64,000 nucleotides of DNA from Alkalimonas amylolytica (GTDB lineage: Bacteria > Pseudomonadota > Gammaproteobacteria > Enterobacterales > Alteromonadaceae). The translations under genes and the position numbers were made by a program. This document shows positions 1 to 9,453 of the stretch, piece by piece (positions within the stretch are counted from its first letter, which is position 1; every line of letters begins with the position of its first letter). The notes under the pieces are model-generated. The model was not told where the DNA came from. It ran no database searches and saw only the letters and a list, made by a program, of their open reading frames with translations. The DNA lies in contig NZ_FNRM01000006.1 of NCBI RefSeq assembly GCF_900107845.1, positions 248,001-312,000 of the forward strand, in the 5' to 3' direction.

Positions 1-1
1 G

Positions 2-604
2 GTACAGGTCAACCCCAGAGCGGGCTTGACGTTTCCTTCAGCATTAAAAGCCTTTTTACGTCAGGATCCGGATGTCATTATGGTGGGGGAGATCCGCGAT
101 CTGGAAACCGCCGAAATTGCCATTAAGGCCGCCCAAACCGGTCACCTGGTCATGTCCACGTTGCACACCAACTCAGCGCCGGAAACCCTGACCCGCTTGC
201 TGAATATGGGGGTACCGGCTTACAACGTTGCCAGCTCGGTCAGCCTGATTATTGCTCAGCGCTTGGCCCGTCGTTTGTGCGGCCATTGCAAAACCGAAGA
301 AAAGCTGCCCGAGGCTGAGCTGTTGCAACAAGGATTTAGCCCTGAGCAGCTGCCCGGTTTAAAGTTATTTAAACCGGTGGGTTGCGATCACTGCACCAAC
401 GGCTACAAGGGCCGGGTCGGTATTTACGAAGTGATGCCGGTCAGCCCAAAAATAGCAGAAATTATTATGGATGGCGGCACCTCGCTGGATGTTGTGCAGC
501 AGGCCCAGCAAGAAGGCATTCACAACCTGCGACAATCTGGTTTAATTAAAGCTGCCGCTGGCCTCACCAGCCTGGCTGAAGTGAACCGGGTGACTAAGGG
601 ATAA
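2..604 (+). CDS. pilB: Type IV pilus assembly ATPase PilB, C-terminal part
   Basis: This is the last 200 codons of the extension ATPase that powers type IV pilus polymerisation from the cytoplasmic face of the inner membrane. The reading frame is open from the window edge, so the start lies outside. The fragment contains the Walker B/Asp-box stretch [14 protein letters not shown], the His-box region [12 protein letters not shown], and the paired CxxC motifs (CGHC and CDHC) that bind zinc in the PilB/GspE family. It ends in a normal place for the family. pilC and pilD follow in the same direction. The gap to pilC is unusually filled with a heptamer repeat. Confidence 0.96.
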   Translation, partial: VQVNPRAGLTFPSALKAFLRQDPDVIMVGEIRDLETAEIAIKAAQTGHLVMSTLHTNSAPETLTRLLNMGVPAYNVASSVSLIIAQRLARRLCGHCKTEEKLPEAELLQQGFSPEQLPGLKLFKPVGCDHCTNGYKGRVGIYEVMPVSPKIAEIIMDGGTSLDVVQQAQQEGIHNLRQSGLIKAAAGLTSLAEVNRVTKG

Positions 605-680
605 TGTTGAATGTTGAATGTTGAATGTTGAGTGTTGAGTGTTGAGTGTTGAGTGTTGAGTGTTTAATGCTGAGTACTGA
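604..680. repeat. Heptanucleotide tandem repeat between pilB and pilC
   Basis: Four copies of ATGTTGA (604-631) are followed by four copies of GTGTTGA (632-659) and three degenerate copies (GTGTTTA, ATGCTGA, GTACTGA) to 680. The array starts just after the pilB stop codon and lies 77 bp before the pilC start. The two blocks differ only at the first base of the unit. The unit is not a multiple of three and lies outside any convincing gene, so length changes would alter spacing, not a protein. Confidence 0.95.
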
Positions 681-756
681 AAAGACACAGTTACATTGAT
701 GAGATTACGTTGCATGCAAACTACCGGTGCTGTGCAATTCACATAGGATACAGACC

Positions 757-1989
757 ATGGCTCAGGCCCAAAAATACAAAATCAAAGAGCTTGAAACCTA
801 CAGCTGGAAAGGTTTAAACCGCCGCGGAAAAAAAACCACCGGTGAAATCAAAGGTGGCTCCAGCCAGGAAGTCAAAGCGCTGCTGCGCCAGCAAGGCATT
901 ACCCCCTCCCTGGTAAAACGCAAACCTAAACCACTGTTTAATACCGAAAAGAAAGTCACCGCTGCCGATATTGCCGTGGTCACCCGCCAGATTGCTACCA
1001 TGCTGGGTGCCGGTGTGCCGCTGGTACAAACCATCGATTTGATTGCCAGTGGCGCTGATAAAGCCAGCCTGCGCACCCTGATGCAAAAGGTGTCGGTGAA
1101 GGTACAGGCCGGTTTGCCGTTATCGGAAGTGCTGCGGGAGCACCCAAAACACTTTGATGAGCTGTACTGCGACCTGGTGAAATCCGGCGAACAATCCGGT
1201 GCGCTGGATGCGATTTTTGACCGCATCGCTATTTACAAAGAAAAAGCCGAAGCGCTGAAATCCAAAATCAAAAAAGCCATGTTCTACCCTGTCGCTGTGC
1301 TGGTAGTGGCAGCCATTGTGACCTCGATTTTGCTAATTTTTGTAGTACCGCAATTTGCCGAGATTTTTGCCGGCTTTGGTGCCGAGCTGCCGGCCTTTAC
1401 CCTCTTTGTACTGGGGATTTCCGAGCTGATGCAGGCCTACTGGTGGGCCGTGCTGGGGGCAGTAGTCATTGCAGGTTATATCACCAAGCAGGCCTACAAC
1501 AAAAACCTGAAAGCCCGCACGGCGATGGATGCCATGCTGTTAAAAGCGCCGGTATTTGGCGGCATTTTAAATAAAGCCGCTGTGGCCCGCTTTGCTCGCA
1601 CCCTGTCTACCACCTTTGCTGCCGGTGTGCCGTTGATCGATGCTTTGGAGTCCGCCGCCGGCGCTTCCGGCAATGAAATTTACCGCAATGCCATTTTGGA
1701 AATCCGTGATGAAGTGACCGCCGGTAATCAGATGCAGTTTGCGATGAAAAACACCAAACAGTTTCCGGAGATGGTAGTGCAAATGGTGGCCATTGGTGAA
1801 GAGTCCGGTGCGCTTGATAGCATGTTGAGCAAAGTCGCCAATATTTACGAGCAGGAAGTGGACGATGCGGTCGATGGCCTGACCGCCTTGTTGGAGCCCA
1901 TGATCATGGCGGTGCTGGGTGTGATAATTGGTGGTTTGATTATTGCCATGTATTTGCCCATCTTCCAACTTGGACAAATTGTCGGATGA
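757..1989 (+). CDS. pilC: Type IV pilus inner-membrane platform protein PilC
   Basis: PilC (GspF family) is the polytopic inner-membrane platform that couples the PilB/PilT motors to pilin assembly. The 410-residue product has the family architecture: a cytoplasmic N-terminal region, then two repeated GspF domains (about residues 70-195 and 275-395), each ending in hydrophobic membrane segments, with the usual GAGVPL and GEESGALD-type motifs in each repeat. The ATG at 757 was chosen over an in-frame ATG at 727 because homologues begin with MA and a hydrophilic stretch, and because AGGATA lies just upstream. Its stop overlaps the pilD start (ATGA). Confidence 0.96.
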   Translation: MAQAQKYKIKELETYSWKGLNRRGKKTTGEIKGGSSQEVKALLRQQGITPSLVKRKPKPLFNTEKKVTAADIAVVTRQIATMLGAGVPLVQTIDLIASGADKASLRTLMQKVSVKVQAGLPLSEVLREHPKHFDELYCDLVKSGEQSGALDAIFDRIAIYKEKAEALKSKIKKAMFYPVAVLVVAAIVTSILLIFVVPQFAEIFAGFGAELPAFTLFVLGISELMQAYWWAVLGAVVIAGYITKQAYNKNLKARTAMDAMLLKAPVFGGILNKAAVARFARTLSTTFAAGVPLIDALESAAGASGNEIYRNAILEIRDEVTAGNQMQFAMKNTKQFPEMVVQMVAIGEESGALDSMLSKVANIYEQEVDDAVDGLTALLEPMIMAVLGVIIGGLIIAMYLPIFQLGQIVG

Positions 1990-2864
1990 TGACTGATTTT
2001 ATTGCTGTATTACAACAGGCTCCTTGGTTTTTTTATAGCCTGGTGCTGGTATTGGCCCTGCTGGTGGGCAGCTTTTTGAATGTGGTGATTTACCGTTTAC
2101 CGAAAATGATGGAGCTTAGCTGGCAGCAGGATTACCAGGCCTATTTTGAGCCCGATAGCTTAACGAACACAAACCAGCGTTTTAACCTGGCGGTACCCCG
2201 CTCGGCTTGTCCCAGTTGCCAGGCGCCGATTGCGGCCAGAGACAATATTCCCATTCTAAGCTGGCTGTGGCTCAAGGGCCGCTGCCGCCATTGCGGCACG
2301 GCGATTTCTGCCCGCTACCCGTTGGTGGAAGGCTTAACAGCCATGCTTTCTGTACTAATTGCCTGGCAGTTTGGCCCCACACTGACCACCCTGGTGTATT
2401 TGCTGGTGCTCTGGTCGCTGATTGCGCTGAGTTTTATTGATCTGGATAAAATGCTGCTGCCGGATCAGATCACCCTGCCGTTGCTTTGGCTGGCGCTGTT
2501 GTTTAGCCTGAGCAGCTATGGCCCCACACCAGCCGATGCCATTATTGGCGCTGCAGCCGGTTACCTCAGCCTCTGGTCGGTGTACTGGGGATTTAAGCTT
2601 TTAACCGGTAAGGAAGGCATGGGCTATGGCGACTTTAAACTGTTGGCGGTGTTTGGTGCCTTATTAGGCTGGCAGCAACTGCCCTTGATTATCTTATTAT
2701 CCTCGGCTGTCGGGGCTGTTATAGGCTCCTTGTTGTTGTTGCTGCAAGGCAAAGACAAGAGCACCCCTATCCCCTTTGGTCCCTACATCGCCATCGCGGG
2801 CTTTGTCGCCATGCTCTTTGGACAACAGCTTACCGGCTGGTATCTGCAGGTACTCGGGCTTTGA
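1986..2864 (+). CDS. pilD: Prepilin peptidase / N-methyltransferase PilD
   Basis: PilD cleaves the leader of type IV prepilins and type II secretion pseudopilins, then N-methylates the new N terminus. The 292-residue protein shows a first membrane segment (about 15-37), a cytoplasmic zinc-binding loop with C75, C78, C100 and C103, and several further hydrophobic helices. The two catalytic aspartates of the aspartyl protease are in IDLDKMLLPD (about 152) and GMGYGDFKLL (D216). An alternative start is the ATG at 1989. The start overlaps the pilC stop and the stop overlaps the coaE start, so pilB-pilC-pilD-coaE read as one transcription unit, as in many gammaproteobacteria. Confidence 0.97.
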   Translation: MMTDFIAVLQQAPWFFYSLVLVLALLVGSFLNVVIYRLPKMMELSWQQDYQAYFEPDSLTNTNQRFNLAVPRSACPSCQAPIAARDNIPILSWLWLKGRCRHCGTAISARYPLVEGLTAMLSVLIAWQFGPTLTTLVYLLVLWSLIALSFIDLDKMLLPDQITLPLLWLALLFSLSSYGPTPADAIIGAAAGYLSLWSVYWGFKLLTGKEGMGYGDFKLLAVFGALLGWQQLPLIILLSSAVGAVIGSLLLLLQGKDKSTPIPFGPYIAIAGFVAMLFGQQLTGWYLQVLGL

Positions 2865-3499
2865 ATCAGCCAGCCACACCCAAGCCGCTGGTGATTGGTC
2901 TGACGGGCGGTATCGGCTCTGGCAAAACCACCGTGGCCAATGGTTTTGCCGCCCTTGGCATTGAACTGGTTGATGCTGATCAGGTCGCACGCGCGCTGGT
3001 AGAGCCCGGCAGCGCAGCCTTGCAACAAATCGTTGCCCACTTCGGTGAGGAACTGCTTCAAACGGATGGCCAACTCGACAGAGCCGCTTTGCGGGCACGG
3101 GTATTTAGCCATCCAGCGGAAAAAGACTGGCTGAATCAGCTACTACACCCGCTGATCCGGACAGAAATGCAACGCCAGCTACTAGCTGCCCGCTCACCCT
3201 ATGTACTTTTTGTGGCCCCCTTACTGCTGGAAAACAAGTTGCAGGATAGGATTGACCGCTTGCTGGTGGTCGATATTCCGCAGCCACTGCAATTGCAGCG
3301 AACTTTACAGCGGGATGGCGGGTCTGAACAACAGATAGCCGCCATTATGGCTGCTCAAATCAGTCGAGAGCAGCGGCTGGCAGCAGCCGATGATATCATT
3401 GACAACAGTGCAGAGCCGGAGCAACTGAGCGCACGAATCGCCCAGCTGCATCAGAAGTATCTGCAGCTGGCCAACCAAAGAGCCAACGGGAAACCATGA
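2861..3499 (+). CDS. coaE: Dephospho-CoA kinase
   Basis: CoaE catalyses the last step of coenzyme A synthesis, phosphorylating the 3'-hydroxyl of dephospho-CoA. The 212-residue product carries a P-loop GGIGSGKT at residues 16-23, the VDADQVAR motif behind it, and the CoA-binding/lid region VFSHPAEKDWLNQLLHPLIR. No ATG is available at a suitable position. The TTG at 2861 overlaps the pilD stop (TTGA) and leaves ten residues before the first strand, so a TTG start with translational coupling is the most economical reading. A GTG at 2891 is too late to leave a complete first strand. Gene position after pilD is conserved in gammaproteobacteria. Confidence 0.95.
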   Translation: MNQPATPKPLVIGLTGGIGSGKTTVANGFAALGIELVDADQVARALVEPGSAALQQIVAHFGEELLQTDGQLDRAALRARVFSHPAEKDWLNQLLHPLIRTEMQRQLLAARSPYVLFVAPLLLENKLQDRIDRLLVVDIPQPLQLQRTLQRDGGSEQQIAAIMAAQISREQRLAAADDIIDNSAEPEQLSARIAQLHQKYLQLANQRANGKP

Positions 3500-4251
3500 G
3501 CAGCATGACAGACGTACTGTACGAACATCCTTTAAATGAAAAAGTACGTACTTTTCTTCGCATTGAACAGTTGTACCGGCAAGTCCAGTCGCATGCCAGT
3601 ATGCAACATGCAGCTCAGCAACAAGCCTTCTTTACCAGTTTTTTTGCCTTATTGGATGTCATGGAGCGCAACGATGTAAGGCCGGATTTACTGAAAGACA
3701 TTGAGCGCTGCGAACAGGCCCTGGTGAACTGGTCGAAGCACCCATCGGTATCCAATGATGCCTTGCAACACATGCTGCAAAAAGCGGTACGACTGCAAAG
3801 TGAACTGAACCGAAGCGGCAAACTGTGCAGTCAGTTTAAAGAAGACAGCTTTTTAACCCCGTTACGCCAGCGTTATGCCATGCCGGGTGGTGCCTGCTCT
3901 TTCGATGTGCCTCAGTTGCATTATTGGTGTCATTTACCAGCTGAACAGCGACAGCTCAGCCTGAATAAATGGCTTGAGCAACTGGACCTGGCGATACAAA
4001 GTATTGATTTTGTTTTGACCTTTGTGCGTGAGCGGGGGCAGTTTCAGAGCATGGAAGCCGACAATGGTTTTTACCAAAGCACCACCGATCAATTTGAGCT
4101 GTTGCGGCTAAAATACGACAGCAAACTGGGAGTGTACCCCACCATCAGTGGCAACAAATACCGCTTTGCCATCCGCTTTATGCAGCTGAGCGATGCCAGT
4201 GGCCGCTTTGCCAGTGAGAAAACCATCCCCTTTGCGCTGGCTTGCTGTTAA
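3496..4251 (+). CDS. zapD: Cell division protein ZapD
   Basis: ZapD (formerly YacF) cross-links FtsZ protofilaments at mid-cell by binding the FtsZ C-terminal peptide. The 251-residue product matches the family length. It has the recognisable N terminus [18 protein letters not shown] and the mid-region [15 protein letters not shown]. It is largely helical in its first half, with a beta-rich C-terminal part. The start ATG overlaps the coaE stop region by four bases (ATGA), and yacG follows, which is the usual coaE-zapD-yacG order. The predicted partner FtsZ is encoded about 5 kb away in this window. Confidence 0.95.
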   Translation: MSSMTDVLYEHPLNEKVRTFLRIEQLYRQVQSHASMQHAAQQQAFFTSFFALLDVMERNDVRPDLLKDIERCEQALVNWSKHPSVSNDALQHMLQKAVRLQSELNRSGKLCSQFKEDSFLTPLRQRYAMPGGACSFDVPQLHYWCHLPAEQRQLSLNKWLEQLDLAIQSIDFVLTFVRERGQFQSMEADNGFYQSTTDQFELLRLKYDSKLGVYPTISGNKYRFAIRFMQLSDASGRFASEKTIPFALACC

Positions 4252-4286
4252 AATCAGCGCATGTGTTCCAAAGGAGTTTCCAGGCA

Positions 4287-4520
4287 ATGAACAAACCTGT
4301 TGTTGACTGCCCCGTGTGTCAGACCAAGGTGGTGTATGAGCCAGCCTCACGCTTTCGGCCATTTTGCAGCGAGCGCTGCAAGCTGATTGATTTAGGCGAC
4401 TGGGCCGCTGAAAACCATCGCATTGCCGATAAGTCAGCCGTAAACCCAGAACTCGGTGAAGCCTATCTGGCTGAACTGGAAGCCGAACTGATGGATCAGG
4501 ACAACGCGTTTTTTAAATAA
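4287..4520 (+). CDS. yacG: DNA gyrase inhibitor YacG
   Basis: YacG is a small zinc protein that binds the GyrB C-terminal domain and inhibits gyrase. The 77-residue product has the four zinc cysteines C8, C11, C27 and C31 (CPVC and CSERC contexts), followed by the conserved [10 protein letters not shown]. The ATG at 4287 was chosen because it places CPVC near the N terminus as in the family and is preceded by AAGGAG at about 4271. The open frame extends further upstream but only with unrelated sequence. Its last eight bases overlap the convergent mutT stop. Confidence 0.95.
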   Translation: MNKPVVDCPVCQTKVVYEPASRFRPFCSERCKLIDLGDWAAENHRIADKSAVNPELGEAYLAELEAELMDQDNAFFK

Positions 4521-4953
4521 AGAGTGATTGCAAACGCTGCACAATCGGCTGGTTGGCATCCGGAAAAACCAGCTTATCAAGATCCTTGATGGCAAACCAC
4601 TGCACCTGCTGCCCTTCCATACCCCTAGGTTTACCAGAGAACGATTTGACTAGCCAGATATCGAGCAGCACTTCCCGCTCAGGATACTGATGCCGGACCT
4701 GCATGAAAGGCTCGGCACTTTCGATACGAATAGCCAGCTCCTCAGCCAACTCTCGGCTCAGAGCGCTTTGTACCGGCTCTCCTGCCTCCAGTTTACCGCC
4801 AGGAAACTCCCACTTATTGCCCTGATGCTGATGGCCAGCCCGATGGCTAAGTAACACCTGGCCCTGCTGCACAATCACCCCTACCGCGACATGCAGAAAA
4901 GGGGCGCTTGGCCCCTTTGCTGCGCAACTGCCAGGCTTAACTGAGCTTGCCAT
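4513..4953 (-). CDS. mutT: 8-oxo-dGTP diphosphatase MutT (Nudix)
   Basis: MutT removes 8-oxo-dGTP from the nucleotide pool. The 146-residue product has a complete Nudix box, from G53 of GGKLEAGE through RELAEEL (E68, E71 and E72 bind Mg). The first 18 residues are an extension compared with most MutT proteins, which begin just before HVAVGVI. No better start codon exists near that point, so the ATG at 4953 inside the last codons of secA is chosen. This gives a 17-base overlap with secA and suggests translational coupling. A short GC hairpin (4898-4918) lies within the first mutT codons. Confidence 0.9.
   Translation of the reverse strand: MASSVKPGSCAAKGPSAPFLHVAVGVIVQQGQVLLSHRAGHQHQGNKWEFPGGKLEAGEPVQSALSRELAEELAIRIESAEPFMQVRHQYPEREVLLDIWLVKSFSGKPRGMEGQQVQWFAIKDLDKLVFPDANQPIVQRLQSLFI
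4898..4918 (-). other. GC hairpin inside the 5' end of mutT
   Basis: The minus strand reads AAAGGGGC, then a CAAGC loop, then GCCCCTTT, with one more T and then C, giving an 8-bp perfect stem. It falls about 20 nt after the secA stop codon and within the first mutT codons. The T run is short, so it may be a weak or attenuating terminator for secA rather than a full stop. Confidence 0.5.
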
Positions 4954-7648
4954 GGCACTGCTTGTACTTTTTGCCTGAGCCGCAAGGACACGGGTCGTTG
5001 CGCCCGACTTTCACGCCATCCCGCACGATCGGGCCTGCAGGCTGTGCCGGGGCTTCACCGCCTACCTGCTCGGCCTCCGCATGCTGGTACTCGTGCGGAA
5101 CTGCATCAGCTTTGCGGCGCTGCTCATCGACAGCAGCTACGTCTTCTGCAGCACGGACCTGTACCCGGCTGAGCACGCTGACGACATCCAGTTTCAGGTT
5201 ATCCAGCATTTGCGAGAACAGTTCAAACGACTCGCGCTTGTACTCTTGCTTTGGATTTTTCTGGGCATAGCCGCGCAGGTTAATAGCCTGACGTAAATGA
5301 TCCATCGCCGCCAGATGCTCTTTCCAGTGCGTATCCAGGCTTTGCAACATGATGGCTTTTTCAAACTGACGCAGTACTTGCGGGCCAACCATTTGCTCTT
5401 TCGCCTGATAGGCCGTTTCGACTTCTTGCTGGATGCGTTCACGCAGCTTCTCTTCGTACAGCTTGTTGTCCTCGGCCAGCCAGTTGGCGATCGGCAGCTC
5501 CAGCGAGAAATCGGCTTTTAATCGCTGCTCCAGCGCAGGCACGTCCCACAGCTCATCCAGCGATTGTGGCGGTATGTATTGGCTGATGACCGAATCAATC
5601 ACATCGGTACGGATCACCTGAATGGTTTCCCCGATATCGTCAGTATCCATCAGCTCGTTGCGTTGCTCGTACACCACTTTGCGCTGATCATTGGCGACAT
5701 CATCAAACTCCAGCAACTGCTTACGAATATCAAAGTTGCGGGCTTCGACTTTGCGCTGGGCATTTTCAATGGCACGGCTAACCCAGGGGTGTTCAATGGC
5801 TTCGCCTTCTTTCATGCCCAGTTTGCGCATCATGCCTGCCATTCTATCGGAGGCAAAGATCCGCATTAAAGGATCTTCCAGCGACAAATAAAAGCGCGAC
5901 GAGCCCGGATCACCCTGCCGACCAGAACGACCACGTAACTGGTTATCAATACGACGTGACTCATGCCGTTCAGTGGCGATAATATGCAAACCACCTGAGG
6001 CAATCACCGCGTCATGGCGCTGTTGCCACTCACTGGTCAGTTTGGCAACCTGCTCTTCGCCTGGGTTTTCCAGCGCGGCAATTTCGGCCTGCAGGTTACC
6101 ACCCAGCACAATATCGGTACCACGACCAGCCATATTGGTAGCAATGGTCACCGTGCCCGGCTGGCCAGCCTGCGCAATGATCTGAGCCTCGTTGGCATGG
6201 AACTTAGCGTTCAGCACCTGGTGCTTAATCTTGGCTTTATTCAGCAAGCCGGATAAGTACTCCGAGCTTTCAATCGAGGCAGTACCGACCAACACAGGTC
6301 GACCAGCATCGCGGCTTTGCTTGATGTCTTCAATAATAGCCTGATACTTATCTTCGGCGGTTAAATACACCAAATCCGGCATATCCTGACGGACCATTGG
6401 CTTATTGGTTGGAATAACGATGGTTTCCAGGCCATAAATCTGCTGGAACTCAAAGGCTTCGGTATCAGCGGTCCCCGTCATACCGGCCAGCTTGTCGTAC
6501 AGACGGAAGTAATTCTGGAAGGTGATGGAAGCCAGCGTTTGGTTCTCATTCTGGATCTTCACGCCTTCTTTGGCTTCTACCGCCTGGTGCAAACCTTCCG
6601 ACCAACGCCGGCCTTCCATGGTACGACCGGTGTGTTCGTCAACAATCACGATTTCACCATTTTTCACCACATAGTCCACATCCTTTTTAAACAGGTTGTG
6701 GGCGCGCAGCGCCGCATAAACATGGTGTAATAAGGTAATATTGGAGGCTGAGAACAGATGATCATCCTGCTGGATCAGGCCATGCTCTTTCAGCATGTCT
6801 TCCACCCGAATTTGACCCAATTCGGTCAGATAAACCTGACGGGCTTTTTCATCGATGGTGAAATGGCCATCGCCTTCCACCCCTTCTTCATCTTCTTTTT
6901 CCTGCTTTTTCAGTTGAGGTACCAGCAGGTTGATCTGTTTGTACAGTTCGGAACTGTCTTCGGCCGGGCCAGAGATGATCAGCGGGGTTCGGGCTTCATC
7001 GATCAGGATGGAGTCGACTTCATCGATAATGGCAAAGGCCAGCTTGCGCTGCACCCGCTCTTTGGCCGAAAAGGCCATGTTATCGCGCAGGTAATCAAAG
7101 CCAAATTCGTTGTTGGTACCATAGGTGATATCGGCCGCATAAGCTTCTTGTTTTTCCTGCGGGTGCATGCCGGGTACGTTGACGCCAACACTCAAACCAA
7201 GAAACTCAAACAAAGGGCCATTGGTGGCGGCGTCACGGCGGGCCAGATAATCGTTCACGGTAATGACATGAACGGCGTTACCACTGAGTGCGTTCAAGTA
7301 GGCTGGCAGCGTCGCCGTCAGGGTCTTCCCTTCACCGGTACGCATCTCTGCGATACGGCCCTGATGCAACACCATGCCACCGATCAACTGAACATCGAAG
7401 TGGCGCATTTTAAACACCCGCTTACTGGCTTCGCGCACCGTAGCAAAGGCAGGAGCCAATACATCATCTAAACTGGCTCCGCCAGCAACTTGCTGCTTAA
7501 ATTCGGCGGTTTTGGCTTTTAAATCGGCATCGGATAAGGCTTCGTACTGGGCTTCCAGCGCATTAATTTCGTCGACTTTTTTCTGCAGCTTTTTCAGGAA
7601 ACGGTCATTGCGACTGCCAATCAACTTGGTGAACAATTTTCCAAACAT
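4937..7648 (-). CDS. secA: Protein translocase ATPase SecA
   Basis: SecA drives preproteins through SecYEG using ATP. The 903-residue product is the normal gammaproteobacterial length. It has the Walker A GEGKT at residues 105-109, the DEVD Walker B region ([15 protein letters not shown]), the preprotein-binding domain, the helicase-like second nucleotide-binding fold ([15 protein letters not shown], then [17 protein letters not shown]), and a C-terminal zinc finger. The zinc ligands are C887, C889, C898 and H899 in [15 protein letters not shown]; this tail binds SecB and lipids. mutT follows with overlap. dciA is divergent upstream. No secM-like gene precedes it. Confidence 0.99.
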   Translation of the reverse strand: MFGKLFTKLIGSRNDRFLKKLQKKVDEINALEAQYEALSDADLKAKTAEFKQQVAGGASLDDVLAPAFATVREASKRVFKMRHFDVQLIGGMVLHQGRIAEMRTGEGKTLTATLPAYLNALSGNAVHVITVNDYLARRDAATNGPLFEFLGLSVGVNVPGMHPQEKQEAYAADITYGTNNEFGFDYLRDNMAFSAKERVQRKLAFAIIDEVDSILIDEARTPLIISGPAEDSSELYKQINLLVPQLKKQEKEDEEGVEGDGHFTIDEKARQVYLTELGQIRVEDMLKEHGLIQQDDHLFSASNITLLHHVYAALRAHNLFKKDVDYVVKNGEIVIVDEHTGRTMEGRRWSEGLHQAVEAKEGVKIQNENQTLASITFQNYFRLYDKLAGMTGTADTEAFEFQQIYGLETIVIPTNKPMVRQDMPDLVYLTAEDKYQAIIEDIKQSRDAGRPVLVGTASIESSEYLSGLLNKAKIKHQVLNAKFHANEAQIIAQAGQPGTVTIATNMAGRGTDIVLGGNLQAEIAALENPGEEQVAKLTSEWQQRHDAVIASGGLHIIATERHESRRIDNQLRGRSGRQGDPGSSRFYLSLEDPLMRIFASDRMAGMMRKLGMKEGEAIEHPWVSRAIENAQRKVEARNFDIRKQLLEFDDVANDQRKVVYEQRNELMDTDDIGETIQVIRTDVIDSVISQYIPPQSLDELWDVPALEQRLKADFSLELPIANWLAEDNKLYEEKLRERIQQEVETAYQAKEQMVGPQVLRQFEKAIMLQSLDTHWKEHLAAMDHLRQAINLRGYAQKNPKQEYKRESFELFSQMLDNLKLDVVSVLSRVQVRAAEDVAAVDEQRRKADAVPHEYQHAEAEQVGGEAPAQPAGPIVRDGVKVGRNDPCPCGSGKKYKQCHGKLS

Positions 7649-7871
7649 GTTGTGGTTACCATTAAATTCGATTTTATTATTACATCAGCGGGTGACATTA
7701 CCCATCTATGCACCGGATGTCCAATCAACTTTTCTTTGCCGTCAGGCGCCACGGCATTAAGCCAAAGTGAAGCATGCTGCAGATATGGAGCTTGTGGTTG
7801 CCAGTTTCAAGCGTAGGCAGGAAAAAGACAACCGTGCTACACTGCAAACTGGTTGTCTGACAGTACGCATC

Positions 7872-8321
7872 ATGGCCCGTTATTCACAAAAACCAGCACC
7901 CCTGAACCAGCTGTTCGATAAACTGCCATTGTTGCAGCAGCAACAAAGTCTTAGCCAGCTGCAGCAATTCAATCAGTTGCTCAACCAATTGTTGCAACAG
8001 CAAGCGCACGGCTGTCAGGTCGCCCGCATTTATCAAGGGCGAGCCGTGATTTTATGCCAGTCGGCGGCTTGGGCTACCCGGGTTAAAATGCAACGCGACG
8101 CCATTTTAGACAATTTTCGGCAAAAGATCTTGCCTGAATTGGGTGGTCTCGACATAGAGATCACGCCCAAAGCCAGCATCGCGCCTCCACCAGCAGCCAA
8201 AGCAGCTCAGATCCCGCCAGTCAGAGACGATGCTTGCAAGCGTTTGCAACAGCTGGCCGATGCCAGTTCCGGGCCATTGAAAGCGCACATTGAGCAACTA
8301 ATCCGCCGTCGGAACATCTGA
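7872..8321 (+). CDS. dciA: DUF721 protein, DciA-type helicase loader
   Basis: The 149-residue product is a DUF721 protein. In Pseudomonas the DUF721 gene between secA and lpxC encodes DciA, which loads the replicative helicase DnaB in bacteria lacking DnaC. The same neighbourhood here supports that name. The product has the family features: a basic N terminus, a KH-like core (GRAVILCQSAAWATRVKMQRDAIL), and a Gln-rich low-complexity linker between residues 25 and 50. The ATG at 7872 was chosen because the core begins soon after it; an upstream in-frame ATG at 7767 adds 35 unrelated residues. Confidence 0.85.
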   Translation: MARYSQKPAPLNQLFDKLPLLQQQQSLSQLQQFNQLLNQLLQQQAHGCQVARIYQGRAVILCQSAAWATRVKMQRDAILDNFRQKILPELGGLDIEITPKASIAPPPAAKAAQIPPVRDDACKRLQQLADASSGPLKAHIEQLIRRRNI

Positions 8322-8356
8322 CTCTGTCTTGTCATAGCCCTGCCACCATGCAGACA

Positions 8357-8394
8357 CACACAAAAAAACCAGCCGCAGCTGGTTTTTTTGTGTG
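8357..8394. terminator. Bidirectional terminator between dciA and lpxC
   Basis: A 17-bp perfect inverted repeat (arms 8357-8373 and 8378-8394, loop CGCA) consists of a GC core CCAGC/GCTGG flanked by seven A and seven T. It therefore ends in a U tract whichever strand is transcribed. It separates the convergent genes dciA (+) and lpxC (-). Confidence 0.93.
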
Positions 8395-8400
8395 CTGGGA

Positions 8401-9312
8401 TCAGGCCAGCTGGGGTGCCAAAAACGAAATCGGCATTTCGGCTTCATCTTCAAAGGTGACAAATTCCCAGCTTGCTTCATCCGCTAACATGGCACACAAC
8501 AGTTTGTTGTTCAGCGCATGGCCGGTTTTGTAGGCACTGAATTCACCCAGAATGCTGTAGCCGGCCATGTACAGATCGCCAATGGCATCCAGCACTTTGT
8601 GTTTGATGAACTCATCGTCGTAACGCAAGCCATCCTGGTTTAACACCCGGAATTCATCCAGCACCACGGCATTGTCAAAACTACCGCCTAAAGCCAGGTT
8701 GTTGGCGCGTAGATACTCGATGTCCTGCATAAAGCCAAAGGTGCGGGCCCGGCTGATATCTTTGATAAAGCTGGCGGCAGAAAACTCCATCTGCAAACGC
8801 TGCTGGGTACCGGCAATCACCGGATGATCAAAATCAATAGCCACATCCAGTTTGAAACCATTGTAAGGCTTGAACTCGGCCCATTTATCGCCATCTTCGA
8901 TCCGGATCGGCCGCTTGATGCGAATAAATTTTTTCGCCTGTTTCTGTTCACTGATACCAGCTTCCAGCAACAGGTAAATAAAAGGGTTGGCACTGCCATC
9001 CATGATCGGAACTTCGGCAGCATCCACTTCGACGATCAGATTGTCGATACCAAGGCCAGCCACCGCAGCCATTAAATGCTCGGTGGTAGACAAGCGTACG
9101 CCATCTTCATTGATCAGACAGGTACACAGCACGGTATCCCCAACCATTTCAGGATTGAGTTTAAAGTCGACAATCGGATCCAGGTCAACCCGCCGGAAGA
9201 TAATTCCGGTGTGATCAGGTGCAGGCCGGAGAGTGAGCGTGACCTTTTCACCCTTGTGCAGGCCAACCCCGACCGACTGGACAGTTTGTGCGATGGTACG
9301 TTGTCTGATCAT
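8401..9312 (-). CDS. lpxC: UDP-3-O-acyl-N-acetylglucosamine deacetylase LpxC
   Basis: LpxC is the zinc enzyme for the committed step of lipid A synthesis. The 303-residue product aligns by eye with the Escherichia coli enzyme including residue numbering: zinc ligands H79 (STTEHLMAA), H238 and D242 ([12 protein letters not shown]). The start at 9312 gives the canonical [10 protein letters not shown] terminus; an in-frame ATG at 9366 adds 18 atypical residues. It is the last gene of the dcw run, 141 bp after ftsZ, and is followed by a strong terminator. The C-terminal acidic tail (FEDEAEMP) resembles the region involved in regulated proteolysis in enterics, but that is an inference. Confidence 0.98.
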   Translation of the reverse strand: MIRQRTIAQTVQSVGVGLHKGEKVTLTLRPAPDHTGIIFRRVDLDPIVDFKLNPEMVGDTVLCTCLINEDGVRLSTTEHLMAAVAGLGIDNLIVEVDAAEVPIMDGSANPFIYLLLEAGISEQKQAKKFIRIKRPIRIEDGDKWAEFKPYNGFKLDVAIDFDHPVIAGTQQRLQMEFSAASFIKDISRARTFGFMQDIEYLRANNLALGGSFDNAVVLDEFRVLNQDGLRYDDEFIKHKVLDAIGDLYMAGYSILGEFSAYKTGHALNNKLLCAMLADEASWEFVTFEDEAEMPISFLAPQLA

Positions 9313-9453
9313 AGTCGTTTCCAGTTCAAAAAATGAACAACCCAAAGCGGGCACGAAGTCTAGCATATGTTAATAATTATGCCAACCAAAACTGAACCTG
9401 CGATGAACTCAATCGCATAACTCAGTCAGTACCCAACACTTCAACCAATTTTT

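Noticed and set aside
604-680. CRISPR array
   Set aside because: The repeat unit is seven bases with no spacers, so it is a simple tandem repeat.
542-742. A minus-strand open frame across the heptamer repeat between pilB and pilC
   Set aside because: The frame consists of repeat-encoded NTQHS-like sequence plus an antisense pilB end, with no start signal.
6758-7471. A 237-codon + strand open frame inside secA
   Set aside because: It lies wholly antisense to conserved secA sequence and has low-complexity Phe/Gly/Gln-rich composition typical of shadow frames.
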